Source of the DNA: a bacterium
GTDB lineage: Bacteria; Zhuqueibacterota; Zhuqueibacteria; Residuimicrobiales; Residuimicrobiaceae
Length of the DNA: 37,553 nucleotides
Reading direction: 5' to 3'
NCBI GenBank assembly: GCA_029554865.1
Contig: JAKPUX010000352.1
Coordinates: 1-37,553, forward strand
In this document: positions 1-7,721 of the stretch, one piece after another
Layout of the letters: every line of letters starts with the position of its first letter
Position numbering within the stretch: position 1 is the stretch's first letter
The notes under the pieces: generated by a model
What the model was told of the DNA's origin: nothing
The model's database searches: none
Seen by the model: only the letters and a program-made list of their open reading frames with translations
Position numbers and translations under genes: made by a program

Positions 1-248
1 GTAAATCCGCCGTTAATGCTCCGCGAGGCCGCGAGCAGAAGCTGGGTGCGGTCGAATTCGGGAGGCAGCACAACCCCCAATCTCCACAGGGGTGTGATGG
101 GTCCACCATTATCCCATTCGAACCGGAGCACAGACGGAGAAGCGGGTTCGAAGGGAGAGGCGACCACCCGATGGAGGGACTGGGCCTGCAGGGAGAGGAC
201 GCCGGTCAGGAGAACCATGAACAGACTCTTTTTCATTTGAGCAATCAT
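1..248 (-). CDS. Secreted protein of unknown function, N-terminal part only
   Basis: Only the first 78 to 82 residues are present; the gene runs off the left edge. The sequence begins MKKSLFMVLLTGVLSLQAQ, a typical Sec signal peptide with a basic start, a hydrophobic core and a cleavage site near AQS. The mature start (SLHRVVASPFEPASPSVLRF) matches no family I recognise. There are two in-frame ATG codons. The one at 248 adds MIAQ and has a weak GGA about seven bases upstream; the one at 236 starts directly at MKKS and has no close Shine-Dalgarno. I give the longer form, without strong preference. It lies downstream of a candidate extended -10 promoter and a leader of about 140 bases, so it seems separately expressed from the TPR gene upstream. 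The signal peptide is well supported; the function is unknown. Confidence 0.7.
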   Translation of the reverse strand, partial: MIAQMKKSLFMVLLTGVLSLQAQSLHRVVASPFEPASPSVLRFEWDNGGPITPLWRLGVVLPPEFDRTQLLLAASRSINGGF

Positions 249-566
249 GACATTTCCGTTTGAGATGCTACCAGGGCGCACGCTGCACGGCCGGGTGTCT
301 CACCTGGTTTCCCCTGTCCTGCTTCGAAACAATAAAGGGCGAAAACCGGGCACTTTGCGGCCGCTTTTAATGTGCCTGTAGACAGTTGCAAACATTATAC
401 CAGCAAAAGGGTTAGATCGTCGTAACAATGGGCAGGGTATCAGGCTGGAACTCCGCCTTCACCCGTGTTGATGCCTTTCCTATCACGGAAGAACCTTGAT
501 CGATGCCTGGTCGTATGGATACACCGGTGTTGACGCAGTCTGAAGAAGTGTGCGGATGACCGTAAG
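249..566. other. Intergenic region of about 320 bases with leader and promoter candidate
   Basis: No coding region is convincing here. The part next to the TPR stop codon has a small hairpin (ATGAC, five-base loop, GTCAT) at 556-570 without a T-run, so it is not a good terminator. A degenerate 14-base direct repeat occurs at 461-474 and 523-536 (12 of 14 bases match). The left half would be the 5' leader of the truncated secreted-protein gene. It contains mutually exclusive pairings: CCAGG at 271-275 can pair with CCTGG at 303-307, or CAGGG at 272-276 with CCCTG at 312-316. I could not match it to a known riboswitch class. Confidence 0.5.
394..402 (-). promoter_or_regulatory. Candidate extended -10 promoter for the secreted-protein gene
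   Basis: On the minus strand the bases read TGGTATAAT, which is a TGn extension joined to a perfect TATAAT. No good -35 hexamer is found 16 to 18 bases upstream, which is usual for extended -10 promoters. Transcription would start near 387 and give a leader of about 140 bases before the ATG at 248. Confidence 0.5.
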
Positions 567-1703
567 TCATTTGAGAATGGCGCGCAGGAGAATCAAAAAC
601 CCGCGCCCGTCGTTTTCCAGCAGTTTGAGGTTCTTTTGCGCTTTCTCGTAGCCCGGATTGATGCGGACGGCCTCGCGATAGGCCTCGACCGCCCGGGTAA
701 AGCTGTGCCAACCGCGCAAAAGGCAGGCAGTGCCCAGGCTCTGGTGCAGATCTGCGTACTCCGGATGCTGACCGAGGGCCTTTTCCAGGGTCTTGATATA
801 GCTGTCGAGAGTGCGGTTATCCCGCTCCAGATCGGCGAACATGAATTTCAGATAGAACTCGCTGTCCGCAATGACGCTGCGGTGGCTCTGCACAGAGGGC
901 TCGATCGCCTTTTCGATCTCGGCCAACCCCTCTTCGAGACGCTCCCGGATCTCCAGGCATTCCAGTCCCTTTTCCAGATGTGCACGTTGTTCAGGGCTGA
1001 CCAGATCCATTGCATAAAGCAGATGCTGTTTGCTCTCCTTCATACGCTCGATCGGGGGGGCCATCTCGGGATGGGTCGGCTGCAGCAGGGTCGATTCCGC
1101 CCAGATCAGGCCGAGCAGGAGATGGGCGCTGACATAATCGGCATTGAGCGAGAGGGCCTTCTGACAGCTCTCGGCGGCCGCGCGATGATCGCCGCCCTTG
1201 CGCAGCACCTCGGCCAGGAGATAATGGACATCGGGATATCCGGGCCGCTTCTCGGCCGCCCTGCGCAGGTTTTCCAGGGCCTGGTCCAGATCACCCTTCC
1301 GGTACCACGCCCGTCCCAGGCTGTAATGGATGTTCTCGAAATTCTCATCCCGCTGCAGCACGGTGGAAAAGGTGTCGATGGCTTCGTCGTAAAAACCCTT
1401 TTCGAGGAAAAGGGTGCCCAGCTTGGTCAGCGATCCGGCATTTTCTCCGGCCAGGACCTTGTCGTTCACGCAAAAGAGCAGATCCAGATCCGACACAGTC
1501 AGGTCATGTAATTGACGGACCTCGGCCTCGAGCTGCTCAGGGGCGACGCTCTCATCGATCAGGTTTTCACGGTGATCCACAAGCTCCTCGCCGTCCTGGA
1601 CGGAGGTCACCGCCTTGCGCGACTCCGGCTCGAAACGGGTGCTAATCGAAAGCCTGCGTTTGCCCGCCCGCAGCGAGCTGTCGAATGCCAGTTCACGGCT
1701 CAT
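567..1703 (-). CDS. Cytoplasmic TPR-repeat protein
   Basis: A 378-residue protein with no signal peptide or membrane segment. Residues 1-85 are polar and acidic. Tetratricopeptide repeats follow from about residue 88: recognisable units are near 88-121 (LGTLFLEKGFYDEAIDTF), 122-156 (LGRAWYRKGDLDQALENL) and 157-190, with another near the C-terminus (LGTACLLRG...AVEAYREAVRINPGY). The middle (about 205-300) is helical and charged without clear repeat spacing. TPRs are protein-binding scaffolds, so no reaction can be assigned. The start overlaps the end of the FmdB-like gene by 11 bases, so the two are translationally coupled and this is the last gene of the operon. Partner and role are unknown. 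Confidence 0.82.
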   Translation of the reverse strand: MSRELAFDSSLRAGKRRLSISTRFEPESRKAVTSVQDGEELVDHRENLIDESVAPEQLEAEVRQLHDLTVSDLDLLFCVNDKVLAGENAGSLTKLGTLFLEKGFYDEAIDTFSTVLQRDENFENIHYSLGRAWYRKGDLDQALENLRRAAEKRPGYPDVHYLLAEVLRKGGDHRAAAESCQKALSLNADYVSAHLLLGLIWAESTLLQPTHPEMAPPIERMKESKQHLLYAMDLVSPEQRAHLEKGLECLEIRERLEEGLAEIEKAIEPSVQSHRSVIADSEFYLKFMFADLERDNRTLDSYIKTLEKALGQHPEYADLHQSLGTACLLRGWHSFTRAVEAYREAVRINPGYEKAQKNLKLLENDGRGFLILLRAILK

Positions 1704-1938
1704 TGGTTTTCTTCTCCGGCTTGGTCTCGGTGGAAGAGTTGGTCGTCGAATGGCTGTGCTTGTAATCGGTCTGATAAAAACCGGAACCCTTGAAAATCAC
1801 TCCGGCCCCGCCGCTGAGTATGCGATGGACATCGGGCTGGTCACAGTTCGGACAGACGGTAAGGGGTTCGGCTGCTATGCTCTGAAAGGCTTCAAAAATA
1901 TATCCGCAGTTCCTGCACTGGTAATCATAGGTTGGCAT
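1693..1938 (-). CDS. FmdB-family zinc-ribbon protein
   Basis: An 81-residue protein beginning MPTYDYQCRNCGYIFE, the hallmark of the FmdB/CxxC_CXXC_SSSS putative regulatory family (Zn_ribbon_8). Two cysteine pairs, CRNC near residue 8 and CPNC near residue 30, should bind one zinc. A Gly-rich stretch ending KGSGFYQTDY follows, also typical of the family, and then a polar Ser/Thr/Lys tail. I take the ATG at 1938; it shares one base with the TGA of the aminotransferase gene (TGATG) and has AGGGA about eight bases upstream. A TTG one codon earlier is less likely. Family members often sit in operons as small accessory proteins, and their function is not established. Confidence 0.88.
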   Translation of the reverse strand: MPTYDYQCRNCGYIFEAFQSIAAEPLTVCPNCDQPDVHRILSGGAGVIFKGSGFYQTDYKHSHSTTNSSTETKPEKKTNEP

Positions 1939-3143
1939 CAAGACATCCCTGCTTGTTCAAGCGACTTTATTCCACTTTCAATCCGATCGAGGGCCTTTTC
2001 CAGAACTGCCATGGAAGTCGCATAGGAGAGCCGGACATGGGTGTCCATGCCAAAGGCCACTCCCGGCACTATCGCAACCCCGAATTCCTGAAGAAGGTAC
2101 TGGCAGAAACTCACCGAATCGGTAATTTTGAAACCATTCTTTTCCCGGCCAAACCAGGCGGAGACATCCGGAAAAGCGTAAAAGGCCCCCTGCGGCAGCA
2201 AGCAGGAGATCCGGGGCATCGCCATCAGCCGCTTGTACACATAATCCCGGCGCTCGAGAAAGGCCGCTCGCATCTCCCCGATGAAGTCCTTTGAACCCAG
2301 ATAGCCCGCCAGCGCCGCCTTTTGGGAGATGGAGGCGGGATTGGAGGTAGTGTGCCCCTGGTATTTGATCACCGCTTTGGCAATCTCCTCCGGCGCGGCG
2401 AGAAAACCGATCCGCCACCCGGTCATGGCGCAGCTTTTGGAGACGCCGTTGACCAGCAGAAGCTGGCTGCGGATTTCCGGGAATTGGCTCAGGCTGGTAT
2501 AACCCCCTTCATCGAAGACGATTTGATCATAGATCTCATCCGAGAGCAGGTAGACCCCGGTGTCGCGGATGACCTGAACCAGTTCCGCCAGCTCTTCGCG
2601 GCTGTAGACTGCGCCAGAGGGGTTGCTCGGGCTGTTGAGGATAACCAGCCGGGTCTTTGGGCTGATGGCCGCCTTCAATTCCGCCGCCGAAATCTTGAGA
2701 TGCTCCCGGTCCGCAGGATCGATGAAGCGGCAGGTGGCATCGGCGAGCTGGACCATCTCCGGATAGCTCACCCAGTAGGGCCGCGGCAGGACCACCTCAC
2801 TGCCGGGATCGCAAACGGCAAGCACAGCCTGAAAAACGGCGAATTTCGCCCCGGAGGTGACTACGATCTCTTTTGCAGTATAGCGGGCGCCGTAGGCCGC
2901 CTGCAGCCATGCCGCGATCGCTTCGCGCAGCTCCATACTTCCCTCAGCCGGGGTGTACTTGGTATAACCCTGGCGGATGGCCTCGATCGCCGCCTCCTTG
3001 ATAAAACCGGGCGTGTCGAAATCGGGCTCCCCGGCGCCGAGGGCGACGACATCCTTTCCTTCCCGCTTCAATCTGGCCAAGGTGCTGTTCAGGGCGACGG
3101 TCTGCGATTCCTGCATCCGGACCATGCGTTTGGCCAGGATCAT
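1938..3143 (-). CDS. Class I PLP-dependent aminotransferase, aspartate aminotransferase type
   Basis: A 401-residue fold-type I aminotransferase. It shows the class I/II landmarks: LGAGEPDFDTP near residue 35, NSPSNPSGAVY near 170-180 with the pyridoxal-binding Asn, SDEIYDQIVF near 201-210 with the Asp and Tyr that contact the cofactor, VSKSCAMTGWRIGF with the Schiff-base Lys near 236, and the substrate-carboxylate Arg in VRLSYATS near the C-terminus. Length and motifs fit the class Ib aspartate aminotransferases, which in many bacteria also aminate prephenate. The likely reaction is aspartate plus 2-oxoglutarate to oxaloacetate plus glutamate, in the cytoplasm. It lies 18 bases after pta and touches the FmdB-like start, so it is part of the operon. 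Exact substrate preference cannot be read from sequence alone. Confidence 0.9.
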   Translation of the reverse strand: MILAKRMVRMQESQTVALNSTLARLKREGKDVVALGAGEPDFDTPGFIKEAAIEAIRQGYTKYTPAEGSMELREAIAAWLQAAYGARYTAKEIVVTSGAKFAVFQAVLAVCDPGSEVVLPRPYWVSYPEMVQLADATCRFIDPADREHLKISAAELKAAISPKTRLVILNSPSNPSGAVYSREELAELVQVIRDTGVYLLSDEIYDQIVFDEGGYTSLSQFPEIRSQLLLVNGVSKSCAMTGWRIGFLAAPEEIAKAVIKYQGHTTSNPASISQKAALAGYLGSKDFIGEMRAAFLERRDYVYKRLMAMPRISCLLPQGAFYAFPDVSAWFGREKNGFKITDSVSFCQYLLQEFGVAIVPGVAFGMDTHVRLSYATSMAVLEKALDRIESGIKSLEQAGMS

Positions 3144-3161
3144 AATCTCCTCTCTCTCCGG

Positions 3162-4142
3162 CTAGTTTCTGGCTTTGAGGCTGCAGATGCAGGCGACATT
3201 GACGATATCCTCAGCCTTGCAGCCGCGCGACAGGTCGTTCGCCGGCTGTGCCAATCCCTGGATAATCGGCCCGATGGCCTGGGCGCCGGCCAGCCGTTCG
3301 ACCAGCTTGTAGCCGATATTGCCGGCCTGCAGATCCGGAAAGATCAGGACGTTGGCCTGTCCGGCGACGGGGCTGCCCGGGGCCTTGCGCTGACCGACTG
3401 AAGAGACCAGGGCGGCATCGGCCTGCATCTCGCCATCGATCCTGATCTCCGGCTTTTTCTGCCGGGCAATGGCCACCGCCTGCTGAACCTTGTCGACAAA
3501 GGGGTGCGAGGCGCTGCCCTTGGTCGAAAAGGAGAGCATGGCCACCAGGGGCTCTTCGCCGGTCAGGCTGCGATGCGTCTCCGCAGAGGCGAGCGCGATG
3601 TCCGCCAGCTGATCGGCGGTGGGATCCGGAATCACGGCGCAGTCGCCGAAGGTGAGGTTGCGGCCGTCGGGAAGGACCATGAGAAAGCAGCTCGAGACCA
3701 CGGAAAAACCGGGGGCGACCCCGATGACCTGGATGGCGGCCCGGAGCACGTCGCCGGTGGTATGGGCGGCACCCGCCACACTGGCGGCCACCCGTTTCTC
3801 GCGCACCATCATCGCCCCGAAGTAGAGGGGCTGGGCCATGTTCTTGCGGGCGGTCTCCGGATCGAGCCCCTTGTGCTTGCGCATCTCATAAAAGGTATTG
3901 GCGTAGGCCTCAAAACGGGCATCCTTCTCCGGTGTTATGATCTCCGCGCCGGAGATATTGACCCCAAGCGCAGCGGCCTGAGATGAAATTTTTTCCTTGT
4001 CGCCGAGGAGCACCGGGGAGACCAGCTTGTTGGCGAGGCAGATGGCTGCCGCCTGGATGGTACGGTCGTCCTCACCCTCCGGAAAAACGATCGCCTGGGG
4101 CTTTTCCTTTGCCTTGGCCTGGATCTGTTCAAGAATCGTCAT
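3162..4142 (-). CDS. pta: Phosphate acetyltransferase (short form)
   Basis: A 326-residue protein of the phosphate acetyl/butyryltransferase family. It starts [20 protein letters not shown] and contains [13 protein letters not shown], a typical N-terminal motif. It consists of the catalytic PTA_PTB domain alone, without the N-terminal DRTGG/AAA regulatory part of enterobacterial Pta. The C-terminal region ([28 protein letters not shown], here in two halves: [12 protein letters not shown] and AGAQAIGPI) is strongly conserved in true Pta. It interconverts acetyl-CoA plus phosphate and acetyl phosphate plus CoA. No acetate kinase gene is adjacent. The ATG overlaps the coaD stop codon (ATGA), so the two genes are translationally coupled. 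Together with coaD this is a CoA-centred pair. Confidence 0.93.
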   Translation of the reverse strand: MTILEQIQAKAKEKPQAIVFPEGEDDRTIQAAAICLANKLVSPVLLGDKEKISSQAAALGVNISGAEIITPEKDARFEAYANTFYEMRKHKGLDPETARKNMAQPLYFGAMMVREKRVAASVAGAAHTTGDVLRAAIQVIGVAPGFSVVSSCFLMVLPDGRNLTFGDCAVIPDPTADQLADIALASAETHRSLTGEEPLVAMLSFSTKGSASHPFVDKVQQAVAIARQKKPEIRIDGEMQADAALVSSVGQRKAPGSPVAGQANVLIFPDLQAGNIGYKLVERLAGAQAIGPIIQGLAQPANDLSRGCKAEDIVNVACICSLKARN

Positions 4143-4627
4143 TTTTTCCTCATCTTTTCCAGCAGTTGTTTTTCCACATGGGGCGGCACAAAACAGCTCA
4201 CCTCCCCGTTAAAACGGGCTAGTTCTTTGACAATGCTTGAGTTCAAATAGGAATACTTTTCATGCGGCATCAAAAAGACCGTGATCATGTGCTCGTCGAG
4301 CTTGCGGTTGACCAGGGCCATCTGAAACTCATATTCAAAATCGGAGACGGCGCGCAGTCCGCGGATGACCGCCTGCGCGCCGATGCTGCGGGCATAGTCG
4401 ACCAGCAGTCCATTGAAGCTGTCGACCCTGACGGAGGGCAATTCACGAATAGCCTCTTCGATCATGCCGACTCGTTCCTCCTCGCTGAAGAGAGGCGTCT
4501 TGCCGAGATTGCGCGCCACAGCGACGATCACCTCATCGAAAAGGAGGCTGGCCCGTTTGATGATGTCGATATGGCCGTAGGTGATCGGGTCAAAGGAGCC
4601 CGGATAGATCGCTATTTTCCTGGTCAT
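4139..4627 (-). CDS. coaD: Phosphopantetheine adenylyltransferase
   Basis: A 162-residue nucleotidyltransferase that makes dephospho-CoA from 4'-phosphopantetheine and ATP, the penultimate step of CoA synthesis. The N-terminal [16 protein letters not shown] holds the T/HxGH ATP-binding motif (TYGH). [15 protein letters not shown] in the middle is the conserved CoaD substrate region, and [15 protein letters not shown] is its version of the second motif (usually ISSTxVRE). Length is normal. I prefer the ATG at 4627, eight bases after GGGA; a GTG one codon upstream is possible. The 5' end overlaps rsmD by about 38 bases and the 3' end overlaps pta by four, a tightly packed rsmD-coaD-pta block. 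The rsmD-coaD pairing is common in bacteria. Confidence 0.95.
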   Translation of the reverse strand: MTRKIAIYPGSFDPITYGHIDIIKRASLLFDEVIVAVARNLGKTPLFSEEERVGMIEEAIRELPSVRVDSFNGLLVDYARSIGAQAVIRGLRAVSDFEYEFQMALVNRKLDEHMITVFLMPHEKYSYLNSSIVKELARFNGEVSCFVPPHVEKQLLEKMRKK

Positions 4628-5168
4628 CACTCATCCCGCAAAAGATGATCTGGGTGTCGCCCAATATTTTTACCTTCAGCGCACGCCAGGGTTCCGGGCA
4701 GCTGAATTTATCGCGCGAACTCGCTTCGTAGACAAAGAGCCCCTTTGACTCCAGGAGCTGTCCGGATTGCACCTGGGAGAGGATCAGGCCGATATCCTGG
4801 TACCGGTAGGGCGGGTCGCAAAAGATGAGGTCGTATCGCTGCTGCAGCCTGGCCGCCATCTTTAAAAAAGTCAGGGCCTCCTGGCGATGGAGCGCTGCTT
4901 CGATGCCGAGGGACTCCAGGTTGCGCCTGAGCAGGTTATAGGCGGCCGGGGAGCTGTCGACAAAGGTCGCTGCCCGGGCGCCGCGGCTGATGGCCTCGAT
5001 ACCGAGACTGCCGGTGCCGGCGAAAAGGTCGAGAACCCAGGCCCCCTCCACCAGATTGCCCAGCCATGAAAAGACGAACTCCCGGGTCCGATCAGCCGTC
5101 GGCCTCAGCCACTCTCCCTTGACGGAGTGGATGGTGCGGCTCCTGAAGCGCCCGGCGATGACGCGCAT
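4590..5168 (-). CDS. rsmD: 16S rRNA (guanine-966 N2) methyltransferase
   Basis: A 192-residue Rossmann-fold methyltransferase. MRVIAGRFRSRTI at the start and LRPTADRTREFVFSWL near residues 21-36 are the RsmD family signature. DLFAGTGSLGIEAISRGA is the S-adenosylmethionine binding motif I, and FCDPPYRYQ is the catalytic D/NPPY motif used for exocyclic amino groups of bases. It methylates G966 (E. coli numbering) in 16S rRNA during 30S assembly. The gene starts three bases after the PilNO-like stop codon and overlaps coaD downstream, so it belongs to the long minus-strand operon. The C-terminal extension after IIFCG is short and polar. Confidence 0.94.
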   Translation of the reverse strand: MRVIAGRFRSRTIHSVKGEWLRPTADRTREFVFSWLGNLVEGAWVLDLFAGTGSLGIEAISRGARAATFVDSSPAAYNLLRRNLESLGIEAALHRQEALTFLKMAARLQQRYDLIFCDPPYRYQDIGLILSQVQSGQLLESKGLFVYEASSRDKFSCPEPWRALKVKILGDTQIIFCGMSDDQENSDLSGLL

Positions 5169-5171
5169 CTG

Positions 5172-6209
5172 TTAACGCGTGCGGGCTTCAAGGCGGAGGA
5201 CGCCGACCGTCTTCTGCGCCTTGTCGGTCTGCAGGATAATCTTGTCCAGCCGCATCTGCGGCAGCCGGCCGGCCAGGTTCAGACAGTAGGCCTGGAACTG
5301 GCTCTCGCTGCCCGAGACCTTGGAAAAAACCGTCGTCCAGGATTCCCCGCTGCGCAGTATGGGCTTGGCCTGGGAGACCTCGATAACCTTCAATCCGGCT
5401 TCCCGGGCGGCGGCCTGCAGATCATCCTTGATGCGCGTCAGCTCCGCGGCCTCCACAACCGGGGGCGCAGCAGAAGAGATTGAGGGAAAGGTCCCGGTGA
5501 CCAGGGCGCGGGTGCCGGAATAGTATCCGCTCGCCGGCGAGGAGCTCAGCCCCCCGGGAACGCTGCTTTTGAGGGCGTTGGCGTAATTCTCGATGACGGC
5601 GCGTCCCTGCGCCGAGACCTCTGCGGAAAAGGAGTTCTGGTCCAGAATCAGGGTGCTGACGTGCAGGTCTGCCGGGCGCGCGGCCAGGATGCCTCCCAGC
5701 AGTCCTGCCGCCCTGGCCAGGGGCGAGCCGCCGCCGGTTTCGGCCGGCAGGGTCCGGGCCGGCGCAGGCTGGACAGATTCGGCCTGGACTGGCGCGGGGG
5801 ACTCTGTGGCCGGAGCCTCGGCGGAGGAGATCTCCTCCGCAACCGATCCGCCGGGGGCAGTGGATTCCGCAGCCGGTTCAGTCAGGACCGGCGCCGGCTC
5901 GGACGCCTGCGGAGCAGCCTGCTGCGCGGATTTTTGGAACTCGCCCAGCTCCTCCGGCTTGTAGAAAAAGCCGTAATAGGCCGCTGCACCGATGGCGGCG
6001 AGCAGCAGGAGGATGATCAGAACAGGTCCGAGAATACTGCGTTTCCGGCCCTCCGGTTCATCAAAATTGTAATAGTCGAGAGGTGTTTCGGCGTTTCTCG
6101 GCAAAGCTGGATCCTCCATCAACGGGGAGGCAGGCTGTTCCGCCGTTTCCGGCGTCCACTCCGGCTCCTGCATATGGGCTTCTTCACGCTGGTCTATCAA
6201 TAGATTCAT
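5172..6209 (-). CDS. PilN/PilO-like fused inner-membrane assembly protein
   Basis: A 345-residue bitopic membrane protein. Residues 1-10 read MNLLIDQREE, close to the N-terminal NLLPxRE motif by which PilN binds PilM in type IV pilus systems; this favours the start at 6209 (GGGG six bases upstream) over the later ATG of MQEPEW. A short cytoplasmic part precedes one transmembrane helix at about 58-80, then a Pro/Ala/Glu-rich linker at 95-165. Two compact regions follow. Residues 170-260 resemble the PilN/GspL-C ferredoxin-like domain (LHVSTLILDQNSFSAEVSA). Residues 262-345 resemble PilO, with LPQMRLDKIILQ...LRLEA. The PilM-like gene lies 51 bases upstream. I infer that one protein does the work of separate PilN and PilO. 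Similarity is weak at sequence level, so the domain reading is tentative. Confidence 0.6.
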   Translation of the reverse strand: MNLLIDQREEAHMQEPEWTPETAEQPASPLMEDPALPRNAETPLDYYNFDEPEGRKRSILGPVLIILLLLAAIGAAAYYGFFYKPEELGEFQKSAQQAAPQASEPAPVLTEPAAESTAPGGSVAEEISSAEAPATESPAPVQAESVQPAPARTLPAETGGGSPLARAAGLLGGILAARPADLHVSTLILDQNSFSAEVSAQGRAVIENYANALKSSVPGGLSSSPASGYYSGTRALVTGTFPSISSAAPPVVEAAELTRIKDDLQAAAREAGLKVIEVSQAKPILRSGESWTTVFSKVSGSESQFQAYCLNLAGRLPQMRLDKIILQTDKAQKTVGVLRLEARTR

Positions 6210-6260
6210 ATCGACCCCTTTACTAGGTAGAACTGGTCATCACTGCCGCGTCCAGAGGCA

Positions 6261-7202
6261 CTACGCTCTGAGCAGGCCCAGCAGCGGCAATATGTAGCGT
6301 GCGTTCTCACGAATCATCTGTTCCGCTTCCATACTGAGCGAATGGTCGATCTGGCTCAGGGGTTCCAAAATCTGAATCTGGGCGGCGCGCTGCAAGCGCT
6401 GGAGGGCGTGCACAACGGCCGTCGGCAGGCTTGCGGCAGAGATATGGATCTCCTCGATGCTCTTGAGCAAGAGTTCATCCCCCAGGCTTTCCATCAGTCT
6501 GAGGGTTTCGTCATTGATGCGGGTGGCCAGCTCCTCGCTGTTCTCCTCGCCGAGCTCACTGCTCTGGTATTTCAGCTCGCCATAGGTGAGGTAGCCCTGA
6601 TCCTTGATCAGGGTGATGCCGAGCAGCTCTTCCTGGACATCGATGAGGGCGGCCAAGCCTCGGGATTGCGGCTTTAAGAGCAGCAGGCCACGAATGGCGG
6701 CGAGAAGATCGACATCGACCAGATCCAGCCGGACCCGCGTGTTCTTAAAAATATCGTTGAGATAGGTGATGATGGCCTTGCGGACCACGGCGATGATGAC
6801 ATGATCATAATGGTCCCGCTCGCTGCGCACCCGCTCGTAATTGGCGTGATACTCGCTGCGCGGGGAGACCAGCATCTGCTCCAGCTCCCACTCCACCTGC
6901 TGGCGAACCTCGGCTTCACTGAATTCGCGATCGATCTTGAGCCGTTTGAGCTGGACCATGCGGCGGTCGAGGCAAAAGGAGACCGCAGAGGCGGAGATGG
7001 CGAAGCGGTCGATCATTTCGGAGATGGCGCCGGAAAAATGGGAGAGAAGTTCCCGGTCGGCGAGGGATTGAAAATCAAACGGTACATCCAGGTCCAGAGC
7101 ACCCGCTGACAGCAGTCTCAGCGGACGGCTTGTCCCGGCTTCGAGGAAATAGAAGCGGTTTTTGGCCATCATGAGACCGAGCTGAGTAGTTGTATTATCC
7201 AT
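6261..7202 (-). CDS. PilM-like actin-fold protein
   Basis: A 313-residue soluble protein resembling PilM/ComA-type type IV pilus assembly proteins. The stretch CLDRRMVQLKRLKIDREFSEAE followed by VEWELEQ (residues about 80-115) matches the conserved PilM region where the clients of the IC subdomain and membrane face lie. VDLLAAIRGLLLLKP and AALIDVQEELLGITLIKDQ follow in the expected order. The nucleotide-binding loops look degenerate: neither the N-terminal nor the middle phosphate loop has the D-x-G motif (LGLMMAKNRFYF and ALIDVQEE instead). A Shine-Dalgarno GGAGGGG lies nine bases before the ATG. It sits between a ComEA-like gene and the PilNO-like gene, whose N-terminus carries the PilM-binding motif. 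Role inferred: cytoplasmic adaptor of a pilus or competence alignment complex. Confidence 0.62.
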   Translation of the reverse strand: MDNTTTQLGLMMAKNRFYFLEAGTSRPLRLLSAGALDLDVPFDFQSLADRELLSHFSGAISEMIDRFAISASAVSFCLDRRMVQLKRLKIDREFSEAEVRQQVEWELEQMLVSPRSEYHANYERVRSERDHYDHVIIAVVRKAIITYLNDIFKNTRVRLDLVDVDLLAAIRGLLLLKPQSRGLAALIDVQEELLGITLIKDQGYLTYGELKYQSSELGEENSEELATRINDETLRLMESLGDELLLKSIEEIHISAASLPTAVVHALQRLQRAAQIQILEPLSQIDHSLSMEAEQMIRENARYILPLLGLLRA

Positions 7203-7277
7203 GTTGTTTTGCCCCTCCAGATCTGCTCTCGCTATAGATTAATACGGCCATTTTGCTCATGAAGCCTGGTGTGTAAG

Positions 7278-7718
7278 CTAGTCAACCTCTATTCTCTCCC
7301 TGATTCTGGCAAATGTCTTGGGTCCGATCCCCTTGACCTCTTGCAGCTGATCGATCGTCCTGAAAGGCCCATGCTCCTCACGGTAGCGGATAATCCTTCC
7401 GGCCAGGGCCGGACCTATCCTGTCCAGGGCGGCCAACTCCTCGGCTGTGGCGGTATTGAGATTCAGCCGGGAGACCAGACGTAGCTTGCGGCTGAGCAGG
7501 CTCTGCGGTGCCGCCACCGCTGCAGGAGCGGCAGCTGCGCCGCCCGGGATCGCGGTCAGGGGAGAGATTTCCCTGGAGAGAGCAAGCTGCCTCTCCCGCC
7601 ACATCGCCAGCTCCGCATCTCCATGGATCTGGCGATAATAGGTCACTGCGCAGCCGATGAGAAAAGTGGTCAACAGAAAGAGGATGAACCGCTTTTCCTG
7701 GAGTGAAAATTCCAGCAT
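7278..7718 (-). CDS. ComEA-like helix-hairpin-helix DNA-binding protein
   Basis: A 146-residue protein with one N-terminal membrane helix (about residues 10-27, FILFLLTTFLIGCAVTYY), an Ala-rich linker, and a C-terminal double helix-hairpin-helix domain. The domain begins LNLNTATAEELAALDRIGPALAGRIIRYREEHGPF and ends with QLQEVKGIGPKTFARIRERI; the paired IGP/IGP hairpins are the ComEA signature. ComEA proteins bind double-stranded DNA in the periplasm during transformation, and similar domains also occur in exported proteins of other systems. It starts three bases after the dnaJ stop codon and is followed by the PilM-like gene, a context that supports DNA uptake or pilus function. Confidence 0.85.
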   Translation of the reverse strand: MLEFSLQEKRFILFLLTTFLIGCAVTYYRQIHGDAELAMWRERQLALSREISPLTAIPGGAAAAPAAVAAPQSLLSRKLRLVSRLNLNTATAEELAALDRIGPALAGRIIRYREEHGPFRTIDQLQEVKGIGPKTFARIRERIEVD

Positions 7719-7721
7719 AGG

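Noticed and set aside
249-402. c-di-GMP (GEMM-I) riboswitch in the leader
   Set aside because: The string ACAGGGGAAACCA resembles the GEMM start, but the GACGCAAAGCC tetraloop-receptor part and later helix are missing.
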